Of a stretch of DNA of 34,553 nucleotides, positions 25,920 to 31,893 are shown one piece after another. Both the position numbers and the translations under genes were made by a program. Source of the stretch: Cryptobacterium sp. CAG:338. Its GTDB lineage: Bacteria > Actinomycetota > Coriobacteriia > Coriobacteriales > Eggerthellaceae. The stretch's first letter is position 1, and the number at the start of each line of letters is the position of its first letter. Below the pieces are notes generated by a model that had not been told where the DNA came from, did not search any database, and saw only the letters and a list, made by a program, of their open reading frames with translations. The stretch lies in the NCBI GenBank assembly GCA_000435475.1, contig FR896051.1, positions 28,382 through 62,934 on the forward strand, read 5' to 3'.

Positions 25920-25944
25920 CCTAGATATAGACACAATATCTAGG
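25920..25944. repeat. Perfect 9-bp inverted repeat upstream of mraZ
   Basis: CCTAGATAT and ATATCTAGG are separated by 7 nt (25 bp in total). It lies about 85 bp upstream of the predicted -35 of mraZ. No T-tract follows on either strand, so an operator is more likely than a terminator for xerD. Confidence 0.5.
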
Positions 25945-25973
25945 GGTACCACTAAATATGGTTTGACCAAAAC

Positions 25974-25990
25974 GTGGGAGAAAGTGGGAG
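25974..25990 (+). promoter_or_regulatory. Candidate MraZ box: tandem GTGGGAG repeats
   Basis: GTGGGAG occurs at 25974-25980 and 25984-25990, a 10-bp period. This gives TGGGA-N5-TGGGA, the spacing known for MraZ operators (TGGGN repeats with 5-nt spacers). It is on the strand opposite to mraZ and about 200 bp upstream, which is farther than in E. coli, so the role is inferred. Confidence 0.4.
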
Positions 25991-26105
25991 ACTTTATGAC
26001 GAAAGCGTGAATTATGGACAACTGAGAGGTATCTGCCTCACTTGCAACCATGGGATTCAACTACAGACTGAAGGAATCTTCTAATTTAATGCCATTGCGT
26101 GTGTT

Positions 26106-26175
26106 CGATGTTGTGCATTCCCTATCGAGCATCGTTGTATATCCTCTACCGAACATCGCTGCGCGCTCTTTATAT
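26106..26175. repeat. Three degenerate 20-26-nt tandem units between xerD and mraZ
   Basis: Units start with CGATG or CGA-CATCG: 26106-26125, 26126-26149 and 26150-26175. The last two share CGA(A/G)CATCG(T/C)TG followed by a pyrimidine-rich end. The 25773-26213 spacer as a whole contains these units, the inverted repeat, the candidate MraZ boxes and the mraZ promoter. I see no gene in it and no clear terminator after xerD. Confidence 0.55.
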
Positions 26176-26213
26176 CTACGCGTTCTTCATTGAGGGGTTG
26201 TTGCTGTTCTTTT

Positions 26214-27143
26214 TTAAGAGTTGTTGCGCGGATGCGCCGCTAGATACTCTTCTCGCAAATGAGCCGTTTGCACATGAGTATAAATTTGAGTGGTTGAAAT
26301 ATCAGAATGCCCCAACATTTCTTGAATTGAACGAAGGTCCGCACCACCTTCAAGCAAATGCGTGGCAAAAGAATGACGCAACGTATGAGGATGCAAGTTT
26401 TTTATACCGATACGGAGACCAGCTTTTTCTACCACCTTATGCACGCTCTGACGAGAGAGCCGCCCTCCACGTGCATTTAAGAACAAGGCGGGGCTTGGGT
26501 GTGCCTTGCTACACGTAAGATAAGGTCGCGAATCTTGCAAATATATCTGGACGCGCTCAATAGCCAATCCCGAAAAGGGCACCAGACGCTCTTTCGATCC
26601 TTTTCCTAAGACCCGAAGCGTACCTTCATCAAACCGAACACGATCAAGATCGAGTCCCACCAGCTCACTCACCCGCAGACCACACCCATAAAGCACCTCT
26701 AAAATGGTGGCGTCTCGAATTTCTAAGGGCGTTACAAAAGGCATTCCATCAAGCAGAGAACACACCTGATTAATACTAAGTACATCGGGAAGTTTCTCTG
26801 GTTTTTGAGGAATTCCCACCATCTGAGCTGGATCTTTCGAGACAAGATTTTCTCGCACCAAAAATTTATGGTAGCCCTTAATGGTGGAGGTGCGGCGTGC
26901 GATCGTAGAAGCTGCGAGACCCCTCTTGTGCAGGCTTGACTGAAATGCCAGAATTTCTTCGCGTGATATTTCTGATGCTTCTTTTACCTGGTACGTGTCT
27001 TTTAAAAAAGAAAGATAATCATCTAAGTCTTCTCGATAAGCGCGCACCGTTGCAGGCGAAGCTCCTCGTTCTGCCACTAAGTAACCTATATAGTCTTGCA
27101 CGAAAAACATAAGCCCAAATCGCTTACTGTTGGATTCTTCCAT
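26214..27143 (-). CDS. xerD: Site-specific tyrosine recombinase XerD
   Basis: XerC/XerD-type recombinases resolve chromosome dimers at dif near the end of replication. The 309 residues have the SAM-like core-binding domain (about 13-100) and a catalytic domain with all six catalytic residues: Arg157 (CGLRVSEL), Lys181 (GKGSKER), His253 and Arg256 (HPHTLRHSF), His279 (LGHSDIS) and nucleophile Tyr288 (QIYTH). Length and an isolated housekeeping position between pyrG and dcw argue against a phage integrase, and no attachment site is visible. It could be the sole Xer protein (XerS/XerH-like use) or one of a pair. A predicted promoter and a leader hairpin precede it. Confidence 0.9.
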   Translation of the reverse strand: MEESNSKRFGLMFFVQDYIGYLVAERGASPATVRAYREDLDDYLSFLKDTYQVKEASEISREEILAFQSSLHKRGLAASTIARRTSTIKGYHKFLVRENLVSKDPAQMVGIPQKPEKLPDVLSINQVCSLLDGMPFVTPLEIRDATILEVLYGCGLRVSELVGLDLDRVRFDEGTLRVLGKGSKERLVPFSGLAIERVQIYLQDSRPYLTCSKAHPSPALFLNARGGRLSRQSVHKVVEKAGLRIGIKNLHPHTLRHSFATHLLEGGADLRSIQEMLGHSDISTTQIYTHVQTAHLREEYLAAHPRNNS

Positions 27144-27148
27144 GAACT

Positions 27149-27177
27149 TCTAAGCGTCCACAACCTAGGCGCTTAGA
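27149..27177 (-). repeat. Leader hairpin overlapping the xerD ribosome binding region
   Basis: TCTAAGCG and CGCTTAGA form a perfect 8-bp stem with a 13-nt loop, directly before the xerD ATG at 27143. The downstream arm includes the AG of AGAAG, the only Shine-Dalgarno-like sequence, so folding could lower translation. Confidence 0.5.
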
Positions 27178-27200
27178 TCTATCACTATTCTACTGACGCT

Positions 27201-27229
27201 ATTGTAGTTAAAGCGGATTATGATTTAAA
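27201..27229 (-). promoter_or_regulatory. Predicted xerD promoter
   Basis: On the minus strand TTTAAA (27229-27224) overlaps the pyrG stop codon and TACAAT (27206-27201) follows after 17 bp. It would let xerD be expressed separately from pyrG. Confidence 0.5.
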
Positions 27230-28853
27230 CAAACTTTGGCTTCTCGTGTGTCAGATGAGCCTTATTGCAAGCAGCATCAACAAATCCCACAAAGAGAGGG
27301 TGGGGCTTAGTGGGACGACTCTTGAATTCAGGATGACCTTGGCTGGCGATAAACCACGGATGGTCAGGAAGCTCAATCATTTCCGTCAAACGCCCATCAG
27401 GTGAAAGTCCACAGATATTCAAGCCTGCTTCAACCAGTACTCCACGATACGCATTATTTACCTCATAGCGATGACGATGACGCTCGTAGATTACTTCTTC
27501 TCCATACACTTGATATGCAAGCGAATCTTTTTCGAGCTTACAGGGATACGCACCAAGACGCATCGTGCCACCCTTGTCTTCCACATCTTCCTGCTCAGGC
27601 ATGAGATCAATAACGGGATATTGCGCTTCCTCATCAAATTCAGCCGATGTGGCACCCTGGAGTCCCGCCACGTGGCGCGCAAACTCGCACACTGCCGCCT
27701 GCAGCCCTAAGCAAATTCCCAAATAAGGAATGTTGTGCTCTCGTGCGAACTGCGCAGCGACAATCTTGCCCTCAAACGCACGTTGACCAAAACCACCTGG
27801 CACCAAAATGCCATCCATGTCGCCTAAAGTTGCTTGCACTGTTTCAGCCGAAAGCTCTTCGCCGTCAACAAGATGAATGGAAGCATGCACTCCGTTTGCC
27901 ACCGCTGCGTGCCCTAATGCCTCAATTACCGAAAGATAGGCATCAGGCAAACTTACATACTTACCAACAATAGCGATATTTACTTCCCCTTCACAGGCAT
28001 CTGCCGCAGCAAGGAAATTCTTTAAAGGAGAAAGATCTGCTTCGGGTGCAGAAAGATTCATGCGCTTAAGAACCTGCACATCAAATTCCTGATCAAACAA
28101 CGAAAGCGGAACTTGATAAATCGAAGGAGAATCTACGCAAGAAAGGACATGCTCTACCTCAACGTCACAAAACAAAGCAATTTTTTCTCTAACTTGATCA
28201 GTTATTTCATGATCGGAGCGACACACAATAAAATCAGGCTGAACGCCAAGCGAGCGTAACTCTTTAACACTATGCTGAGTGGGTTTGGTTTTTACCTCGT
28301 GTGCAGCCGCGATATAAGGCACCAGGGTTACATGAATAAAACAAACATCGCCTTCAGGACGTTCCTTTTTAAATTGACGCGCCGCCTCAATAAAAGGAAG
28401 CGATTCAATATCGCCAATAGTGCCACCAATTTCAGAAATCACGATATCGGCGTTCGATTGATCAGCAATGCGACGCAGACGATCTTTAATTGCCTCTGTC
28501 ACATGAGGAATAACCTGCACCGTTCCACCTAGAAAATCTCCTCGACGTTCACGAGCAATAAGACTTTTATAGATTGATCCTTGAGTAAAGTTGGATTCGC
28601 GCGAAAGATTTTCATCGATAAAGCGCTCGTAATGCCCTAAATCCAAATCGCCTTCATGACCATCTTCAGTTACGAACACTTCACCATGTTGGAAAGGAGA
28701 CATGGTACCCGGATCTACATTCAAATAAGGATCCATTTTTTGCATGGTTACCTTGTAACCACGAGCTTTAAGCAAATGGCCCAACGAAGCGGCGGTAATT
28801 CCTTTTCCCAACGATGAAACTACGCCACCTGTCACAAAAATATGCTTTGCCAT
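27225..28853 (-). CDS. pyrG: CTP synthase PyrG
   Basis: PyrG makes CTP from UTP, ATP and glutamine, the last step of pyrimidine nucleotide synthesis. The 542 residues have the synthase domain (MAKHIFVTGGVVSSLGKGITAASLG, KMDPYLNVDPGTMSPFQHGEVFVT, EIGGTIGDIE) and a class I glutamine amidotransferase domain with Cys381 in YLGICLGLQ and the His-Glu pair in SQGHPEFKSRP. AAGGAGC lies 3 nt before the ATG, and a run of short degenerate repeats precedes it. I see no pyrG attenuator hairpin with a T-tract in the leader. Confidence 0.98.
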   Translation of the reverse strand: MAKHIFVTGGVVSSLGKGITAASLGHLLKARGYKVTMQKMDPYLNVDPGTMSPFQHGEVFVTEDGHEGDLDLGHYERFIDENLSRESNFTQGSIYKSLIARERRGDFLGGTVQVIPHVTEAIKDRLRRIADQSNADIVISEIGGTIGDIESLPFIEAARQFKKERPEGDVCFIHVTLVPYIAAAHEVKTKPTQHSVKELRSLGVQPDFIVCRSDHEITDQVREKIALFCDVEVEHVLSCVDSPSIYQVPLSLFDQEFDVQVLKRMNLSAPEADLSPLKNFLAAADACEGEVNIAIVGKYVSLPDAYLSVIEALGHAAVANGVHASIHLVDGEELSAETVQATLGDMDGILVPGGFGQRAFEGKIVAAQFAREHNIPYLGICLGLQAAVCEFARHVAGLQGATSAEFDEEAQYPVIDLMPEQEDVEDKGGTMRLGAYPCKLEKDSLAYQVYGEEVIYERHRHRYEVNNAYRGVLVEAGLNICGLSPDGRLTEMIELPDHPWFIASQGHPEFKSRPTKPHPLFVGFVDAACNKAHLTHEKPKFV

Positions 28854-28870
28854 GATGCTCCTTAAATGAT

Positions 28871-28920
28871 TTATCTCTTGATCTTTACTTACTGATCTTT
28901 GCTTGTCTTCTAATCTTCGC
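28871..28920. repeat. Three short degenerate repeats in the pyrG leader
   Basis: On the plus strand TTATCTCTTGATCTTTAC (28871-28888), TTACTGATCTTTGC (28889-28902) and TTGTCTTCTAATCTTCGC (28903-28920) share a (G/T)ATCTT(T/C)(A/G)C end. They lie 18 bp upstream of the pyrG start. Confidence 0.5.
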
Positions 28921-29023
28921 CTACTAGTTTTTGTCCATTTCAGTTCTATTCTAATGAGCTATGTTTCAAAACATTTAACATCAGTACTTCAAGGAAAGGT
29001 TTTACACACTCGAAACATCTATT

Positions 29024-29140
29024 GAAATGATAATTCGGCATCCATCGCGCTTGGAATGATGCTTTTGCATTCATAGCGCCCAGATTGATAGTTAGACATC
29101 CGTAGTGCTCGAATTGACAGATAGGCATTCATAACGCTTC
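29024..29140. repeat. Four degenerate 28-30-nt tandem repeats between pyrG and the DUF1846 gene
   Basis: Units are 29024-29053, 29054-29082, 29083-29110 and 29111-29140. Each begins GA(A/T)-TGA and continues to a (G)CAT(C/T)C(A/G)T(A/C)(G/A)(C/T)GC(T/C) block. They fill the middle of the divergent 28854-29269 spacer, which otherwise holds the pyrG leader repeats and one -10 box. No spacers of unrelated sequence separate the units, so this is not a CRISPR array. No gene is seen in this spacer. Confidence 0.65.
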
Positions 29141-29211
29141 TCTCCATGAATGCTTTGCGACGAAAAATAATCTGAATAACAGATTTTTTATAAGCCCGCC
29201 AAGCCCTGCTT

Positions 29212-29217
29212 TATACT
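29212..29217 (+). promoter_or_regulatory. -10 box of the DUF1846 gene
   Basis: TATACT lies about 52 bp upstream of the start codon. The best -35 candidates are weak (TTTATA with long spacing), so only the -10 is offered. Confidence 0.4.
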
Positions 29218-29269
29218 AATTTGGTTACGACGACAATCACAGCTATCTACAAGATGAGAGGATTATTCC

Positions 29270-30751
29270 ATGCGCATCGGTTTTGATAACGACAAATACA
29301 TTGCCCTACAGGCTGAGCACATCCGTGATCGCATTAGCCAATTTGGCGGCAAATTGTATTTGGAGTTTGGCGGCAAATTGTTTGACGACTTCCACGCTTC
29401 TCGCGTATTGCCCGGCTTTGAACCAGATAGCAAAATTCGCATGCTTAAGCAATTAATTGATGACGTAGAAATTATTGTGAGCATCAATGCTAACGATATC
29501 GAAAAATCCAAAATGCGCGGGGATCTTGGCATCACCTACGACGAAGACGTGTTGCGCTTGCTTGATATTTTCCAATCGATGGGCTTCGCTACCGCAGGTG
29601 TAGTGATTACTCAGTTCGAAAATCAGCCCTCAGCGCTTGCTTTCCGTCATCGCCTCGATACGCTTGGCATCAAAAGCTACCTGCACTACCCTATCGCAGG
29701 CTATCCTTATGATACGGCACGTATTGTAAGCGAAGAAGGCTATGGGCGTAACGAATATATTGAAACCACGCATCCTCTAATAGTAGTAACGGCTCCAGGT
29801 CCCGGCTCTGGCAAAATGGCAACTTGTCTCTCTCAGCTCTATCACGAGCACAAACATGGTGTTGAGGCTGGTTATGCAAAATACGAAACTTTCCCTATTT
29901 GGAATCTGCCGCTAAAGCACCCTGTAAATATCGCCTATGAAGCCGCAACGGTAGATCTCAATGACGCTAACACGATCGATCCGTTCCATCTGGAAGCCTA
30001 CGGCGAAACCACCGTTAACTACAATCGCGATGTAGAAATTTTCCCTGTACTTAAAGCTATGATGGAGCGAATTTTGGGCACAAGTCCCTACCAGTCTCCT
30101 ACCGATATGGGTGTCAATATGGCTGGCAAAGCAATCGTTGATGATGAAGCGGTACGCGAAGCGGCAAAGATGGAAATCGTACGTCGCTATTTCCAAGCAG
30201 CCGTAGAAGCTCGACGGAGCGGAAGTGGACAAGAATATGTTGAGCGACTCGAGCTTCTTATGAATCAGGCAGGCGTTGATGTCAATTACTCCCCCGCACG
30301 ATCTGCTGCTCTTCTCAAAGAAGAAACAACGGGACGTCCAGCAGGCGCAATGGTTCTTCCCGATGGAAGCGTGGTAACTGGCAAAACTTCAGATCTGCTT
30401 GGTGCTGCCTCCTCCCTTCTTATGAACGCCCTAAAAGGAGTCGCAGGTGTCGATGATGCCGTAGATGTCATTAGTAATGAAGTTATCGAGCCGATCTGCG
30501 AGCTCAAAACTTCGACGCTTAATTCAAGAAATCCACGCCTTCATTCCGACGAAACGCTCCTTGCCCTTTCAGTGACAAGCGCTACCGATCCGTTGGCAAA
30601 ACAGCTTATCGACCATGCAGGCGACCTAAAAGGCTGTGATGCGTTCTTCAGTGTGATCATTTCTTCCACTGACGAAAAGCTCTATCGAACCCTTGGCATC
30701 AATGTATGCTGCGAACCAAAGTATGAGCAGCGCAGGTACTACCACCGCTAA
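29270..30751 (+). CDS. DUF1846/UPF0371 family protein of unknown function
   Basis: The 493 residues match the conserved UPF0371 family. The most recognisable parts are QFGGKLYLEFGGKLFDDFHASRVLPGF (about 24-50), YDEDVLRLLD, the glycine-rich TAPGPGSGKMATCLSQLYHEHKHG (about 174-197), resembling a phosphate-binding loop, and NIAYEAATVDLNDANTIDPFH. I know of crystal structures for the family but no established reaction, so no function is claimed. GAGAGG precedes the ATG by 9 nt. It is a lone gene, divergent from pyrG and followed by the guanidine riboswitch unit, with no shared operon to hint at a role. It is predicted cytoplasmic, with no signal peptide or membrane segment. Confidence 0.88.
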   Translation: MRIGFDNDKYIALQAEHIRDRISQFGGKLYLEFGGKLFDDFHASRVLPGFEPDSKIRMLKQLIDDVEIIVSINANDIEKSKMRGDLGITYDEDVLRLLDIFQSMGFATAGVVITQFENQPSALAFRHRLDTLGIKSYLHYPIAGYPYDTARIVSEEGYGRNEYIETTHPLIVVTAPGPGSGKMATCLSQLYHEHKHGVEAGYAKYETFPIWNLPLKHPVNIAYEAATVDLNDANTIDPFHLEAYGETTVNYNRDVEIFPVLKAMMERILGTSPYQSPTDMGVNMAGKAIVDDEAVREAAKMEIVRRYFQAAVEARRSGSGQEYVERLELLMNQAGVDVNYSPARSAALLKEETTGRPAGAMVLPDGSVVTGKTSDLLGAASSLLMNALKGVAGVDDAVDVISNEVIEPICELKTSTLNSRNPRLHSDETLLALSVTSATDPLAKQLIDHAGDLKGCDAFFSVIISSTDEKLYRTLGINVCCEPKYEQRRYYHR

Positions 30752-30776
30752 GGCGGTATCTCTGCAATCAAATGGT

Positions 30777-30805
30777 CAGCGAGTGCACCTATGGTATACT
30801 CGCTG
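30777..30805. repeat. 8-bp inverted repeat spanning the -10 of the SMR operon
   Basis: CAGCGAGT and ACTCGCTG are separated by 13 nt, and the right arm overlaps the TATACT box. It lies 25 bp after the DUF1846 gene. It could end that transcript, though it lacks a T-tract, or bind a repressor. Confidence 0.45.
30792..30800 (+). promoter_or_regulatory. Extended -10 promoter of the guanidine riboswitch-SMR unit
   Basis: TG-G-TATACT (30792-30800) is an extended -10 element. The predicted start near 30807 is about 30 nt upstream of the riboswitch core. No good -35 is visible. Confidence 0.55.
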
Positions 30806-30837
30806 AAACCTATTCACTGACATATTGTTTAAAGTTT

Positions 30838-30935
30838 TCTAGGGTTCCGCTGAGTTATTCAGCTTTACTCAGGCTGGTCCAAGAGAAAACAGCTACCGAT
30901 CGGTAGCCACCACGGAGGGATAAAAGCCCGGGAGC
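30838..30935 (+). ncRNA. Guanidine-I riboswitch (ykkC class)
   Basis: The aptamer hallmarks appear in order: CTAGGGTTCCG (30839 on), a CTGAGT/ACTCAG hairpin, CTGGTCCAAGAG, a perfect GCTACCGATCGGTAGC hairpin (30892-30907), then ACCACGGAGGGATAAAAGCCCGGGAG. This class binds free guanidinium and turns expression on. The last conserved strand, AAAGCCCGGGA, is also the left arm of a terminator, so ligand binding should prevent termination. The controlled genes are the two SMR genes downstream, a combination well documented for this class. Confidence 0.96.
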
Positions 30936-30964
30936 AACAAATGTTGTTCCCGGGCTTTCTTTAC
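30923..30964 (+). terminator. Intrinsic terminator forming the expression platform of the riboswitch
   Basis: AAAGCCCGGGAGCAAC (30923-30938) pairs with GTTGTTCCCGGGCTTT (30943-30958): 16 bp including one G-T, with a 4-nt loop. A short TTTCTTT tract follows. It shares its left arm with the conserved aptamer strand. The remaining 130 nt to the first SMR gene hold no gene that I can see. Confidence 0.88.
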
Positions 30965-31095
30965 GAGAAAGGTATCGAACATGACCACGGTGAAATACAT
31001 CCGCCACAAACGATCCTTGAAGATTCATTAAGCCAAAAGTAATCCACGAAAGTTTATCCCTCGCAAGATCAAAACAAACGAATGAAAGGAACGTC

Positions 31096-31560
31096 GTGAC
31101 CAACTACGCCACCTCAATGTCGGACCCCTCTTCAAGACGAAAGCATAGTTTTGCTTGGATTTGCCTAGTTCTGTCGGGCTGCCTTGAAGTGGTCTGGGCT
31201 TACACCATGAAGTTATCTCACGGTTTTAGCGATCCCCTCTATACCGTCATAACCATCGTGATATTGGCAGCAAATCTATTCTTGCTCGAAAAGCCTGTTG
31301 CAGTATTAGGCATCGGAGTCTCGTATGGTGTCTTCACGGGGCTGGGTATTGTAGGCACCACTATCGTAGGAGCGGTAAGTCTGGGTGAGACGCTCGACCC
31401 CATCAAAATAGCCTCAATCGCCATCTTGATGATCGGCGTTATTGGTTTGAAGTTTTGCGACGCAAAAGAAGCGGCGCAAAAAGCAGCAAAAATGGTAGAA
31501 CAATACAATTCGCAAACTATTCAACACGCCACTTCTCCTCAAGAAGGTGATGCCAAATGA
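31096..31560 (+). CDS. gdx: SMR-family guanidinium exporter subunit (Gdx/SugE type)
   Basis: A four-helix small multidrug resistance protein. The first helix has LEVVWAYTMKLSHGF, close to the Gdx signature E-V-V-W-A-x-x-x-K-x-S-x-G-F, with Glu31 as the proton and guanidinium-binding residue. At 154 residues it is longer than the usual 105 because of an 18-residue charged N-terminus and a C-terminal tail of about 30 polar residues. The GTG start at 31096 has AAAGGA about 6 nt upstream; an internal ATG 7 codons later is an alternative. Its stop overlaps the next SMR gene start, which suggests a heterodimer, and the upstream guanidine riboswitch points to guanidinium as substrate. Confidence 0.9.
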   Translation: MTNYATSMSDPSSRRKHSFAWICLVLSGCLEVVWAYTMKLSHGFSDPLYTVITIVILAANLFLLEKPVAVLGIGVSYGVFTGLGIVGTTIVGAVSLGETLDPIKIASIAILMIGVIGLKFCDAKEAAQKAAKMVEQYNSQTIQHATSPQEGDAK

Positions 31561-31880
31561 TGTGGATCGTTTTATTCATATCTTCGTTTTTTGAGCTTGG
31601 ATTCACGGTTTGCCTGAAACTTTCTGAGGGATTTCGCAAAAAGAAATGGACAGTCCTTTGCATCTGTTCGACGATCTGCTCAATAGGGCTGCTCTCAATT
31701 GCGACAACCGAATTGCCCCTAAGCGTTGCTTATGCGGTATGGACCGGTGTTGGCGCCGTACTAATTACGTTGTTCGGCATTGCTGTGTTTAAGGAAAGCA
31801 AAAACCCTTTGAAACTGTTCTTCTTAGCTCTTGTTCTTCTAGGGGTTATAGGCTTACGTTTAAGCGGCGTTGCTCATTAG
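31557..31880 (+). CDS. Second SMR-family guanidinium exporter subunit
   Basis: A 107-residue, four-helix SMR protein. Glu13 in the first helix (SSFFELGFTVCLKLSEGF) is the conserved transport residue. LPLSVAYAVWTGVGAVL in the third helix is the family signature. The start overlaps the previous stop as ATGA, so the two are translationally coupled. Paired unequal SMR proteins such as YkkC/YkkD work as heterodimers. The arrangement and riboswitch argue for a two-subunit guanidinium exporter, though each subunit might also work alone. It ends 13 bp before the convergent end of murJ, with no terminator visible between them. Confidence 0.9.
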   Translation: MMWIVLFISSFFELGFTVCLKLSEGFRKKKWTVLCICSTICSIGLLSIATTELPLSVAYAVWTGVGAVLITLFGIAVFKESKNPLKLFFLALVLLGVIGLRLSGVAH

Positions 31881-31893
31881 CGTGAATCTATCT

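Noticed and set aside
26214..27143. Mobile-element integrase
   Set aside because: The tyrosine recombinase has XerD length and motifs, sits among housekeeping genes, and no att repeats, tRNA or cargo genes are present.
29024..29140. CRISPR array
   Set aside because: Units are adjacent and diverged along their whole length, with no unique spacers, and no cas genes are nearby.
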